The notes under the pieces: model-generated
What the model saw: the letters and a program-made list of their open reading frames with translations, nothing else
Told to the model about the DNA's origin: nothing
The model's database searches: none
Source of the DNA: Panorpa germanica
Taxonomy: Eukaryota; Arthropoda; Insecta; Mecoptera; Panorpidae
Direction of reading: 5' to 3'
Assembly: GCA_963678705.1 (NCBI GenBank)
Contig: OY783211.1
Location: 20,350,603 to 20,414,602 of the forward strand
Length of the DNA stretch: 64,000 bases
In this document: piece after piece, positions 12,935-22,014 of the stretch
Layout: each line of letters opens with the position of its first letter
Numbering within the stretch: position 1 is the stretch's first letter
Program-made: the position numbers and the translations under genes

Positions 12935-13010
12935 GAGTAGTTCAGTGGTTTAAGCAATGACAGCGTGACGGGAACTAAGTACATAGGTGAAGACCGTTGC
13001 AAAGATGTTC
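12935..13010 (+). repeat. possible decayed tRNA-derived SINE head
   Basis: TAGTTCAGTGGTTTAAGC resembles a pol III A box as found in tRNA-derived SINEs. About 35 bases later GGTGAAGACC is a poor B box. There is no cloverleaf and no poly(A)/simple tail that I can define, so this is tentative. Confidence 0.25.
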
Positions 13011-13589
13011 CAAATAGCAAGACACAAATAAATTACAAGCACACTATGAGGATAAGGGTTAACAGGCATCTCAATTAAAAGCACGACGGTTAAATTCATC
13101 TGTTTTTGACCCGGTGTTTTATTACGCATTATTATAAAAATAATTTGTGATTTTAACATAAGTGTACCCCTTCCAAAATACACTCATACTTATATAGAAA
13201 CATGTGTACTCAACTCGCACACATGTAGACATTTGTAGGAATCTTTGAAGTTAATTACGGCCGATGGTTGAATTGAGAATAACGATGTGCCGTAAAATAA
13301 GTGTTGATAGTTTTTAGTTTTGCTTTACTAATTAAAATAAAAAGTGCTAATTTCAAACTACAGTACTATTACCTCAGAATAAAAAAATTATTGTATTGTA
13401 TTGAATATAGTCGTATTTCTTATATATGCCTGAATATTTTCTTACAAATATTTCACATTTCATTTCTAACTAATCAAAGCATAAATCATTATATTACAAT
13501 AAAGGCTAATTTACAATAAAAAGAAACACAAAATTCAATCTTCATCTCTCTTAATCGTCGTTAATTTCACTTCGCTTATTCCTAACTTT

Positions 13590-13860
13590 ACTCATTCATT
13601 TTATTCTCTTCTTCCCCTGCAAGATTTCTATCAGGTGTACTTCTCCTTACACCTGCTCTTAATATGCTCCAATGTTTCTGCTGCCTTGCAACACATCCTG
13701 CAAAGTTTCTTTTGCTCTCCACCCCAGTACCGACTGACATGTACATGTCTTCGAATTTCCTACGTGCCCCGGTGAGCCTATACATTTTGCGATGTCCCTT
13801 TCAAAATACGCTTGCCGACCCCAGTTATAGAGCAACATAAACAGACTTTTCATTGTATAG
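13590..13860 (-). mobile_element. LINE 3' fragment (C-terminal zinc finger), minus copy
   Basis: The minus strand encodes, with in-frame stops upstream, SRYWGGEQKKLCRMCCK followed by AAETLEHIKSRC. This is the CxxC...ETxEHI...C finger at the C-terminus of non-LTR retrotransposon reverse-transcriptase proteins. It is 5'-truncated and decayed: stops interrupt the frame before SRYW, and one ends it shortly after the finger. It faces away from the plus-strand copy at 13980-14640. Confidence 0.65.
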
Positions 13861-13979
13861 TTTAGTTAACAAAAATTGATTTGAGTTAAATTTTTGACAA
13901 ATTTACAATGAGTGGAATAAAATTTATGAAAACGATATGAAGTTTTATATGTCTCTGTCAAATATATAGATATAGAGAG

Positions 13980-14640
13980 AACGGAAAAAATTGAGAAGAG
14001 CAAATATAACGAACAATACAAAAGGATTTGGGAGAGAGAGATACCAGAATACATAAAGAGAAAAAGGCACAAGAAACATGAGAAGAATTGTAAGATTTAG
14101 ATTGGGAAACGAAGAGAAATGAAAGATACTGAGCAAATAGAGAGAAAAGGATGTGCAGGGTGTGCGGAACGAAGATAGAAACGCTGGAGCACATTAAGTT
14201 TTCATGTGAGAAAAATGTAAAAAGTGAAACGAATATTGTGCAGTTATTAAAAGCAGGCAGTGAGGGGAAGAGGTGGATGGCGGAGATGGAGAAAAGGAGC
14301 GAGGAAACAGAAGGAATGGCAGAGTGGAAACAGGAGGAGAGTAACAGTAAGAGTGAAGCAGTAGGAATTTAAATTTATATGTTTTGTTTTTATTTATTTT
14401 TTGAAGGAGTGAGAATGTTTAGATATAATAAGGATCACAAATGTAATCAAGCGCAATGATATGTAATTTAATGATTTAAGGCAGAAGAATGTAGTACCTA
14501 ATGGCAAAAACATTAAAAAATAATAATAAAAAAACGAGATTAAATTTCCAGTTTTAGAATGTATTTGTGATGTAAATGTAAATGTAATTGTAGAATTTGG
14601 ACATTGGCCCTTTCCAAGCCACAAAAGTATAAGAACTAAA
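13980..14640 (+). mobile_element. LINE 3' fragment with 3' UTR, plus copy
   Basis: Successive frames read KYNEQYKRIWEREIPEYIKR, then RFRLGNEEK, then ANREKRMCRVCG and ETLEHIKFSC. This is the usual order of the LINE ORF2 C-terminus (RY..I....P.Y, R.RLGNE, CxxC...EH...C). A frameshift follows RLGNE, and a TGA stands where Trp is expected before ANREKR. After the finger the frame is open for about 55 codons, then a roughly 250-bp 3' UTR ends with TTGGCCCTTTCCAAGCCAC. Clade is probably R1/Jockey-like but is not firmly assigned. Confidence 0.7.
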
Positions 14641-15779
14641 ATAAGTTTTAAAACCCGGAAATTGGACGCCTGACTCCATAGTCAATAATGCCTGAATGAT
14701 TTTTTCATTCAGACAATAATAGAAATCATTATTTGCTAACCAGTATAGAAACTCCCTACGACCTTGTATTATCTAGCATAAAATATTACACAATAATTTG
14801 ATACTATTATTAGAAAATACTACAAAAACGAAGGGCTCTGTATCCTAGACATTTGTCATCCAAACTCTAATGACATTTACACACATGATATATGATATAT
14901 AAAGGAGAATTACTTTCAGTCTTTACTTTGGATAGAATTGGTGTAGTTAATTATCTGATAACGAGTGTTTTAATGAACACGTGTGGTAGGCTGTTAATGT
15001 TACGTAATGTACCCTACAAGAAAAAATAAAAATCTGAAGTGATATATTATTTTCTTCTTTCCGGTTCTGTAACTCAGAAAGAGAAGTAATTGGTTTATGA
15101 GAAGCTAAGCCATATTATTGCGTCGTAGAACACAACCCAATTTCATTCACTCCTAGTTTATACTTCAATGATTGATTCATTAACCCAATTATATAAGGAT
15201 TCAACCTCGGTAACGTAAAGAGCTAAAAACTAGTATAAATCTTTGTTTTGACATTTTATAAGTTTGCTCAAAAATCTCATAGAATCTGATGTACGCAAGG
15301 ATTGATTTACAGAAGGTCAAAGTTCATAAAAATCATGTAACTCTTCTTCTTTTCCAATAAATCATGGAATTTCAAGAAAAGAAGTGGTTTCCGTTATATC
15401 ATTAGTGAGAGAAACTTAATAAGATCCATATCAGATTCAGATTCACACGAACTATCTGTTTATCATATGTGTAAACACTAAAATCTGTGAAAAAATAAAA
15501 ATATCAGTTCTGTAAACGAACGCGATCTTTTTTCACCATCAAATCTCTTGAAAGTCTGTTTCAGTGAATTTGTAACGTCAAGCTAATGACATTTTCGATT
15601 CATAAAAGTGTGGACCTTTTTTTGTTCTGCCGGTACATAGAACTTCATTTTTATCAATAAAACAAGATAGCCATTTTGCAGTAGAACACAAAAATAACTT
15701 GACAAATTTAAAGTTAAGAAATCTTTATTTTGTTCAATAGGAAACGCTATAAGGGTTTTTTTTTTTTTGTATTTTCATT
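14641..15779. other. unassigned intronic sequence
   Basis: AT-rich, with no splice-bounded open frame on either strand and no repeat ends recognised. Confidence 0.4.
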
Positions 15780-16150
15780 CGAATTTTATGTCATTTCTAT
15801 TGGAGGCAACGATAATGATGGATACAAATTGCGCAACATTTAGTTCTTCTAAAACTTCGGAGAAAATTTATGGCCCAATCACACCTATAGCCAATGCTTC
15901 TAACTTGGTTTTACCTGCACTAAACTTTGAATCATATAGTTTTGCTATTAATTTAGATGTGCAGTCTGAAGCATTGAAACCAATGTCATGTTTAACTAAT
16001 TCCTTAGGCACGTATTGAAGAGCTTTTGAGGTTGGTTCTTGCATCTTAAAGAAATTTGCAATCGAAGCCGTCTGTCCCATTTTTAAAGCATTTTTGCATA
16101 TACATTTAATTTTGGTTTTCGAATTTGGTTCAGATTTTAAAATTGGATGC
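15780..16150 (-). mobile_element. hAT-type transposase fragment
   Basis: The minus strand encodes MGQTASIANFFKMQ, then SDCTSKLIAKLYDSKFSAGK, TKLEALAIGVIGP, a single TAA, and IFSEVLEELNVAQFVSIIIV followed by ASNRNDIKF. The order DCTSKL..KLF, F...RTK.EAI, VL.P and FV....DASN matches a widespread family of hAT-like transposase-derived proteins just before the catalytic domain. Only this 110-residue piece is visible; the rest is missing on both sides. It is a plain DNA-transposon relic, not a host gene. Confidence 0.68.
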
Positions 16151-17300
16151 TCTTTGGATCACACGTACCGAGTACTCGGCCGAGTGCTCGGTAATGTAAT
16201 CCAGCCCTAAGTCGTTGGAGATGTGGATTGTAGTCGGTAGTCGATTAGCAGTGTGCGCGAATATTATAAAAATCCGGACGTAATTACGAGTCCGAACGAA
16301 AATCCGGAAATGGTTATCAAATCCGGACGTATGGCATGCCTAGGTATAAGGCTACTGCAATGAGACAGTTTTTATCCATGTATTTGCTCTGTACATTTAA
16401 TGCAAAACATAAATACACTGTGAAATCGTAAGAGTGAACTATTGGACTCGCACTCCTGTAAATTGAAACGAATCTGAAATCGACAAATTTACACCAGAAA
16501 CTTCTCCGGACGTCTCTGTCTACAACTGTGAGACAAAGAGATTTAAGACAAAATAAAGTGTTGTAATACGACCACACAAAGGGTCATGTCGAATCTTACA
16601 CCTAAGTTGTTTCTCTGGGGTTTGTTTTATCACTGAAAATCCTGCCACCACTGACTGCTATATGTCTGCTATATTTTGTGGTTGTGATAGTTTGTAACTC
16701 GATGGGTTGGATTTCCCTCCGATTTGATAACAGGGAAAGAACATTTACAATAAATTTCACTTAATTCTCGGAACACTGGGCTGAGAATAACAATATCATC
16801 ATAAACAACCCTTGGTGTACAAAATACATAAACACGAGGCAATAAACAAAATCAGGATCTCCACTATTTTCAATTTGACATGACAAAAATATGGGACTAT
16901 ATTTTACCTGTTTTTTACAACTTTCTAAGAAAAACGAATTACAATATGAATTTTATGTTTTTAAAGTTTCTAATAGTAAGGACTTAGCTAAGCAGATTTT
17001 ATTTTAAGAGTCACCTACTGCCCACACTGAAATAATGTGCCATCTACAAATTACGTCACACAAATTTCATAGTATTCTGACCCCCTCTCCCCCCACTCCA
17101 TCCATCACACATTTTCAATTAATACAAAAAAGTATCTGAAAAAGTAAAAAAGAAGAAATGACCTTTTTTTAGCTCTCACGAACGATTGCATGTATAGGCG
17201 ACCCTTTTTATATTTTAGAGCTAGGAAACAACATTATCAACCAAGATGTATAATAATCCACAGGTAGTAATTATTAAATTATATATCCCTCGGCCGGAGA
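16151..17300. other. unassigned sequence with short palindromes and a TIR fragment
   Basis: 16168-16190 is a tight palindromic run, CCGAGTACTCGGCCGAGTGC. ATCCGGACGT or close variants recur three times at 16270-16330. Near 17041, CTACAAATTACGTCACAC followed by a C-rich run resembles one end of the GTCATCCATAA/TTACGTCACAC family seen at 59381-59558. No host exon is seen. Confidence 0.4.
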
Positions 17301-17327
17301 ACAATTGTACCTCGGATTACGAACTTA

Positions 17328-18298
17328 GGGGGCGTCCATAAATTACGTGAGGTGTTTTTTTAAATTTTCTGTCTCTCCCTCCCCCCCTGGTGAGATGTCG
17401 TGAGATTTTATTCAACCCCCTCCCCCATCCCCCAATCTCACGTGAGATTTTTCAAAATGTGGGTTTCTTACGTAAACGCGTTGGATTGTTATTGTAAAAA
17501 GAAAAAAAAATTTGCTTCGTGCTATTATTTACGACTAGTTAAGACTAGTAATCAATATTGCTGAGAGTTTAATTATAAGTGTAATAAAAATTTAACAATA
17601 GAATACTTAAATCGTCATTACTGTGATTAAAAAAAGAATATCTACTCTAATTCAGTCCATGAAGAATCATGCGCGGTCTCAAGAGAGACTATTGGAACCA
17701 ACATGTCCATATGATTTTCAGTAAAATCATCTGCTCCTTCAACTTCGTTCTGATCTAGCCACTCTAAGCCGTTGGCGCTTGCGCACAGTAACTCATTAGC
17801 TCGTCTTGTGACAATCCGTGAGGGTCGCACTTTGCGGAACATACGCGCTTGCTTAGCTGGTGCAATGTGGGCTGCAATGTGGGCTGCAAGGTTCGGATAG
17901 GGTATCGTTGTAGTAGTGGTAACGCTTGGATAAAATTCGCCTTTATTCGGTTCTACTGTGCGAGGTAGTGCCGCCCGTATTCGGACGGCTTTGTAGCGTG
18001 CAGTCTGAGAGCTCCAGAGCGATCTCATTACATTTACATGGTTCGGATAGGTAAAGCGTAGTAGCCCGTATACGTCCGGCAGAAATTCGCTTAAATACGG
18101 TGCCATACTGAGACAGGCCTTAAGCATGTACAATCTAGATTAAATGGACCAAAATAGTATAATTTTTTTTTGTTTCAATCAGAAAAAAAATTGCGTGATA
18201 TTTGCCGAGACCCCCCCTCTCTCCAACGGAAGATTAGATGAGATTTGACTCGACCCCCTCCCCCCCTTAAACATCTCACGTAATTTATGGACGCCCCC
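17328..18298. mobile_element. TTA-flanked element (PIF/Harbinger-like) nested in Tigger
   Basis: Terminal inverted repeats of 24 bp are perfect, starting GGGGGCGTCCATAAATTACG. Both sides carry TTA (17325-17327, 18299-18301), the 3-bp duplication typical of PIF/Harbinger (TWA). Subterminal regions on both sides are C/T-rich runs with GTGAGAT words. Removing the element and one TTA restores the Tigger terminus word ACGAACTTATTTCGTTC, so the insertion event is clear. It lacks a recognisable Harbinger transposase but holds a 163-codon ORF on the minus strand. Confidence 0.75.
17642..18133 (-). CDS. uncharacterised 163-codon ORF inside the TTA-flanked element
   Basis: It starts MYMLKACLSMAPYLSEFLPD and ends HDSSWTELE. 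I do not recognise it. The product would be mildly basic in the middle (KQARMFRKVRPSRIVTRR) and acidic at the C-terminus, with a five-Thr run and a doubled AAHI unit (PNLAAHIAAHIAPAKQ) caused by a 12-bp DNA duplication. The DNA also has a diverged internal repeat about 152 bp apart (GGTTCGGATAGG at about 17891 and 18043). Base composition is markedly GC-richer than the surroundings, suggesting captured sequence. It could be a captured host exon, the remains of an accessory protein, or a fortuitous open frame; no promoter or splice signal was verified. Confidence 0.3.
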   Translation of the reverse strand: MYMLKACLSMAPYLSEFLPDVYGLLRFTYPNHVNVMRSLWSSQTARYKAVRIRAALPRTVEPNKGEFYPSVTTTTTIPYPNLAAHIAAHIAPAKQARMFRKVRPSRIVTRRANELLCASANGLEWLDQNEVEGADDFTENHMDMLVPIVSLETAHDSSWTELE

Positions 18299-18560
18299 TT
18301 ATTTCGTTCTTGGATTACGTTCGTAAGTCGAATTGTTCGCAACCCGAAACATTTAGTCCCAATTTTCTTTAACATAGTACAGATCGTAGATTTAGCCATG
18401 TCGTACTATTTGCTCAGATAAACAAAACGAACACCATTCTCATGTTTACTTACTATTTCCTTCTTCGTTTCTACTGTAATACGCTTAGGCTTCTTACACC
18501 ACACTGTTACTAAGACTTATCACTTTCTTGTGACCAAAAATCACGGTTAATTTAATGCAA

Positions 18561-19792
18561 AAAGTATTTTAAACATAGTATTAAGTATTGTACTACATAT
18601 ACCAGTATAACAGCGAGATAATGAATCTGGACATTTTATCGTGATCAGCAATGTTTATCAATATTCCACTTTATTGAATGTACAAAGTGATTGTACTTTA
18701 TTGTAATATGTACAACGTTGTTTGTTTCCAAGCTAGTTCGGATATATATGGCTGCGAGTAGAACGAGGTATTAAAGTAGAAACTTCTTCTCATGATAAAG
18801 ATTCTATTAAAAAAATATAGCGGTTTTGGACTAAACCTTTTTGACTTTGAACTTTTAAAATGTATATAATTATTTATAACTGAGACTGCCCTAAAATTCT
18901 TCTATGACTACATTAGTTAAAACAATTAAAACAATTTGTTGATTAAATCCAAAGCTATGCTGTTAATTTTCCATAAAAGTTAAATAAAATGTTTATTCAG
19001 TTTTTCAAGGAAAATAAATGGCACTTGTACAACCCAAAAATAATAATACAAAAAGCTCCAAAAGGTAAGTGAATACCTTTAATCAATGTCATATTTTTAA
19101 AATATAATTATTTATTAATTGTAAGTCTATGTAATACACATTTACATGCATTTTTTTAAATATTATTTATATGCAGGAGTAGACTTCAAGACTGTCTTTA
19201 CAGAGATTTCTACCTGTCATGGAAATATTGAGACAGTTGCGTCAACATTTAAAAGGACTTAAGACTGAAGTTTTAAAGTTAGTTTCCATATGTTTTCAGT
19301 GCTCGAACATTACCGAAATGTAATGTCTCCAGCATGCTCCTACCCTAATAAAAAAAGCTTTTTTTGTCTAGCAAAACCTTTTAATGATAATAAACTAATC
19401 AATATAGGAGTATAACGAGTAGCTTGATTGAATAAGAGATACATTTGACAATTTTTTTTACACAAATTGACTCTGAAAAAAGATTCAAAAAGTAAATAAG
19501 GATACCGGTAAATTAAATGTTATCAAGTTGAATGACACCAAGAGGTAAATTAATCAATATATAAGTAGATGAAGAGTGCAGGTTTGTAAGCATTAAAAAA
19601 AACATTAAAATCATTTATTGAGAAAAACCTGTTTGTAAATCTAAATCACTAACTGTAGAAAAAGGGTTAGGTTATAATCTTATAACTTCGCGACAAAATA
19701 TATCGATTTTAAGTAGTTTAAGAACAGAGTCTTTTGGACAGATAATGCAAATAAATATGAACTAAAATAATAAATAAAATACAAAAACATAC
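18561..19792. other. unassigned intronic sequence
   Basis: AT-rich. A short plus-strand spliced reading (ATG at 19018, donor at 19065, acceptor before 19177) can be drawn but gives only 33 codons without recognisable homology. Otherwise nothing is seen. Confidence 0.35.
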
Positions 19793-19837
19793 CATAATTG
19801 TATCTCCATCCCTATCATAGTTATATCGTTCAGTGTC
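19793..19837 (-). CDS. sm: probable exon 2 of the hnRNP L N-terminus
   Basis: This is a 15-codon phase-0 mini-exon encoding DTERYNYDRDGDTIM, bounded on the minus strand by a GGTTAG acceptor and an ATG|GTATGT donor. It follows the exon at 19914-19991 in the same phase, so the two join cleanly (RDTERYNYD). The charged, Tyr/Asp-rich peptide resembles the disordered N-termini of hnRNP proteins but is too short to identify alone. The acceptor has a weak pyrimidine tract. Confidence 0.45.
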
Positions 19838-19913
19838 CTAACCCCAAATACGAAAAATAATGAGCATCGACTTTTATTTATAAAATTTGTAACATAAAAT
19901 TTGAAAAACTTAC

Positions 19914-19991
19914 CCTATGATTTCCATCTTCTTCTGAACCGGTGCACAATCTTTTGTTGTGTGGTCCATCACCGCTTCCATTAAACGCCAT
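19914..19991 (-). CDS. sm: probable first coding exon of hnRNP L
   Basis: ATG at 19991, in the context GAAAATGGCG, opens 26 codons ending at AGG|GTAAGT. The peptide has GSGDGPHNKRLC followed by an acidic GSEEDG. A KR-rich signal next to acidic residues at the extreme N-terminus is typical of hnRNP L/Smooth proteins. The frame is also open upstream to 20183, but the ATG with the better context and protein-like start is used. The link to the 6.3-kb RRM2 exon is inferred from strand, order, matching phase and the absence of other candidates; RRM1 has not been found, so this could be a different gene. Confidence 0.45.
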
Positions 19992-20183
19992 TTTCAGCAA
20001 ATTAATATTCTTTTTATTATGAGACAATTTCACACGCGACTCGTAAGCACTACACAGAGAGACGGCTTCTCTACACTGAATTAAATTCGTTTGTTGAACA
20101 GCTATCACTTGTTTGTTTAATGTTGACGATGTTGACTTGATGTGGTGGGGATCATAGACAAGAAGAATAAGTCTACAGGACAA

Positions 20184-22014
20184 AACCGTCAGTGCTCTCT
20201 TTTAGCAGAGTACACAAGATTTCACAGTTCATACATGCCGGTTAATATGCTATCTGTAGTTATCATTGCTTTGGTTCAAAACTCGGGAATTTTCTTAATT
20301 ATCTCGCATATAACGACTATCAATTTAATTACTACTCCAATTTAAGATTTAACACCAGAGCAAATATTATAAAATTGCTAAGCAATTAAACATTGGGCCT
20401 GTTTTAGAATTGAAGTATGGTTTTTCTTTTGATTCTTTACTATAATTAACATAGGCCTGCTTCCGATTTAGAGTAGTAATACAGTCTCTTCAAGGGGTCT
20501 CGGAGTGAAACATAATATTTCCGACGTCCAACTTCTTCAACATAGTGTATTACAGCTGCTCCTATAAACACCATGATAACACAATGAAAAGTTTCTACTA
20601 TAATGTTATCAGTGACTGTCTAAGAAGACGTATATAGGAATGTTACCGAGTTTATATGAGTGTTGCAAGTATCCGAACTTACTTGGAAACATATTTCTTC
20701 ACACATACGTAAGCGAACATCTTTGTGTTAAATATTTCATTTACAGCAGATTGCTGGGAGTGGAAAACGATACAGATATATAAGATGCATTTTTATTACC
20801 TTCAGTAAGAACAGCGTAAATACTACAATGCCAGTTTTTACGGTGACATATATGTGAGCAACACTACCTCTCATTACATTTTAAAATTATACAATTATAT
20901 ATAATCAGTTGAAGAAAACAACCAAACCTAGAAAATATCACGCGGTTCTGGAATCCAACTCAAGGACACAACAATTTAGGTTCAAGCATCACCACTTTGT
21001 CCAATGTGGTTTCTATAACTTCGACAGTTACGTATAATTTCAAAATTTTATGTAACAATATATAAATATGTACCATATGATTGAAATAACATAGCAGTAA
21101 TTACCATCTTCTACCATATTCAATTGCCTCCTCAATTTATTATTTTTCCTTAGTTAGTTATAGTCCATTTTGACAAATTACATTACTTAAGAAATAGTTG
21201 AAAGAACGACTTGAAACTTGTCAGGGATTGTGCCGTAAAAAATTCGTAATTAGAATAAATTAAAAATCATACTTTAATCAACATTCTTGCTTTTACACAA
21301 TAATAAAAATTAAAAAACTAGAGTAGCAGAGCACGTTGTAATTAATTCTCGCTGTAAAATAAGAGGAAAGGTGTTCAAAAATATTGCATATTAATTTTTT
21401 CTTGGCATCATTAGCAAAATTTCAGTAGTAAAAAAAAAAGAAGAAATTTTAGAAATATTGCATTTTTGCATATTCAATAACGAAATTTACTTTTTCGTTA
21501 ATACATTTTGCTTAATATTTTTGTTTTCCCTTGATATTAGATAATAGAATTAAAATACTTCCTAAATCATATTTCCCATAGCATTTAGTAGAAAAATTTC
21601 GAAAATAAAAATATTTGTATACAGTACATTATTAAATTTTATTGTAATTAATCTACAGTATAATAGTATTATAAATAAAATACAAAAAGGTCTCATCATA
21701 CTTAAATACCGATTATAAAATTTACAATAAGTTATCAAAACTTTCTTGCTTTTTTGTAACTCCTTTTCATAATGACTGTAATTAGGATATCCTTAAAAAT
21801 AAATGATTGCGCGCTATGAGAAACATGTAATTAATTTAACTATTTATTTATTATTTAAACTCTGAATATAAACCTAACTTTATCATAAGTTGTAATTTCT
21901 CGGTTGATTTTATTTTATGTTGTTTGGTTTCAGAGAGTGTATTTAAATAGTTTTCTTTATTAATTTTTGGTTGACGAACTGTTTGTTCTTTTGTTGTTAC
22001 TGATGATTTTATTA
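20184..22014. other. region between the hnRNP L start and the cofilin 3' end
   Basis: This should hold the promoter and 5' UTR of the minus-strand gene starting at 19991 and the 3' UTR of cofilin just left of 22015. TTTATT words (AATAAA on the minus strand) occur repeatedly in the AT-rich 21.2-21.95 kb, so the cleavage site cannot be chosen by eye. No other gene is seen. Confidence 0.4.

Larger units (their letters stand above)
17301..18560 (-). mobile_element. Tigger-like (pogo) DNA transposon, internally deleted, interrupted
   Basis: On the minus strand 18361-18497 encodes KKPKRITVETKKEIVSKHEN, GVRFVYLSK, one TAG, then YDMAKSTICTMLKKI. This is the N-terminal helix-turn-helix (CENP-B/psq type) of Tigger/pogo transposases. 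Directly next to it is a Tigger-style terminus with TACCTCGG, TTACGAACTTA, CGTTC and CAACCCGAAAC (17305-17327 continuing at 18302-18350). The transposase core is missing, so this is a short deletion derivative. The terminus is split by the 971-bp element at 17328-18298. The outer right boundary is uncertain. Confidence 0.68.

Noticed and set aside
12950-13183. 77-codon minus-strand ORF containing NPYPHSVLVIY, faintly like an RRM2 start
   Set aside because: No splice sites, no RNP motifs after it, and it overlaps a SINE-like stretch. The true RRM2 entry exon is at 6273-6386.
19018-19231. Possible two-exon mini gene on the plus strand (donor 19065, acceptor before 19177)
   Set aside because: Only 33 codons, no recognisable domain; consensus-like splice words are common in AT-rich DNA.
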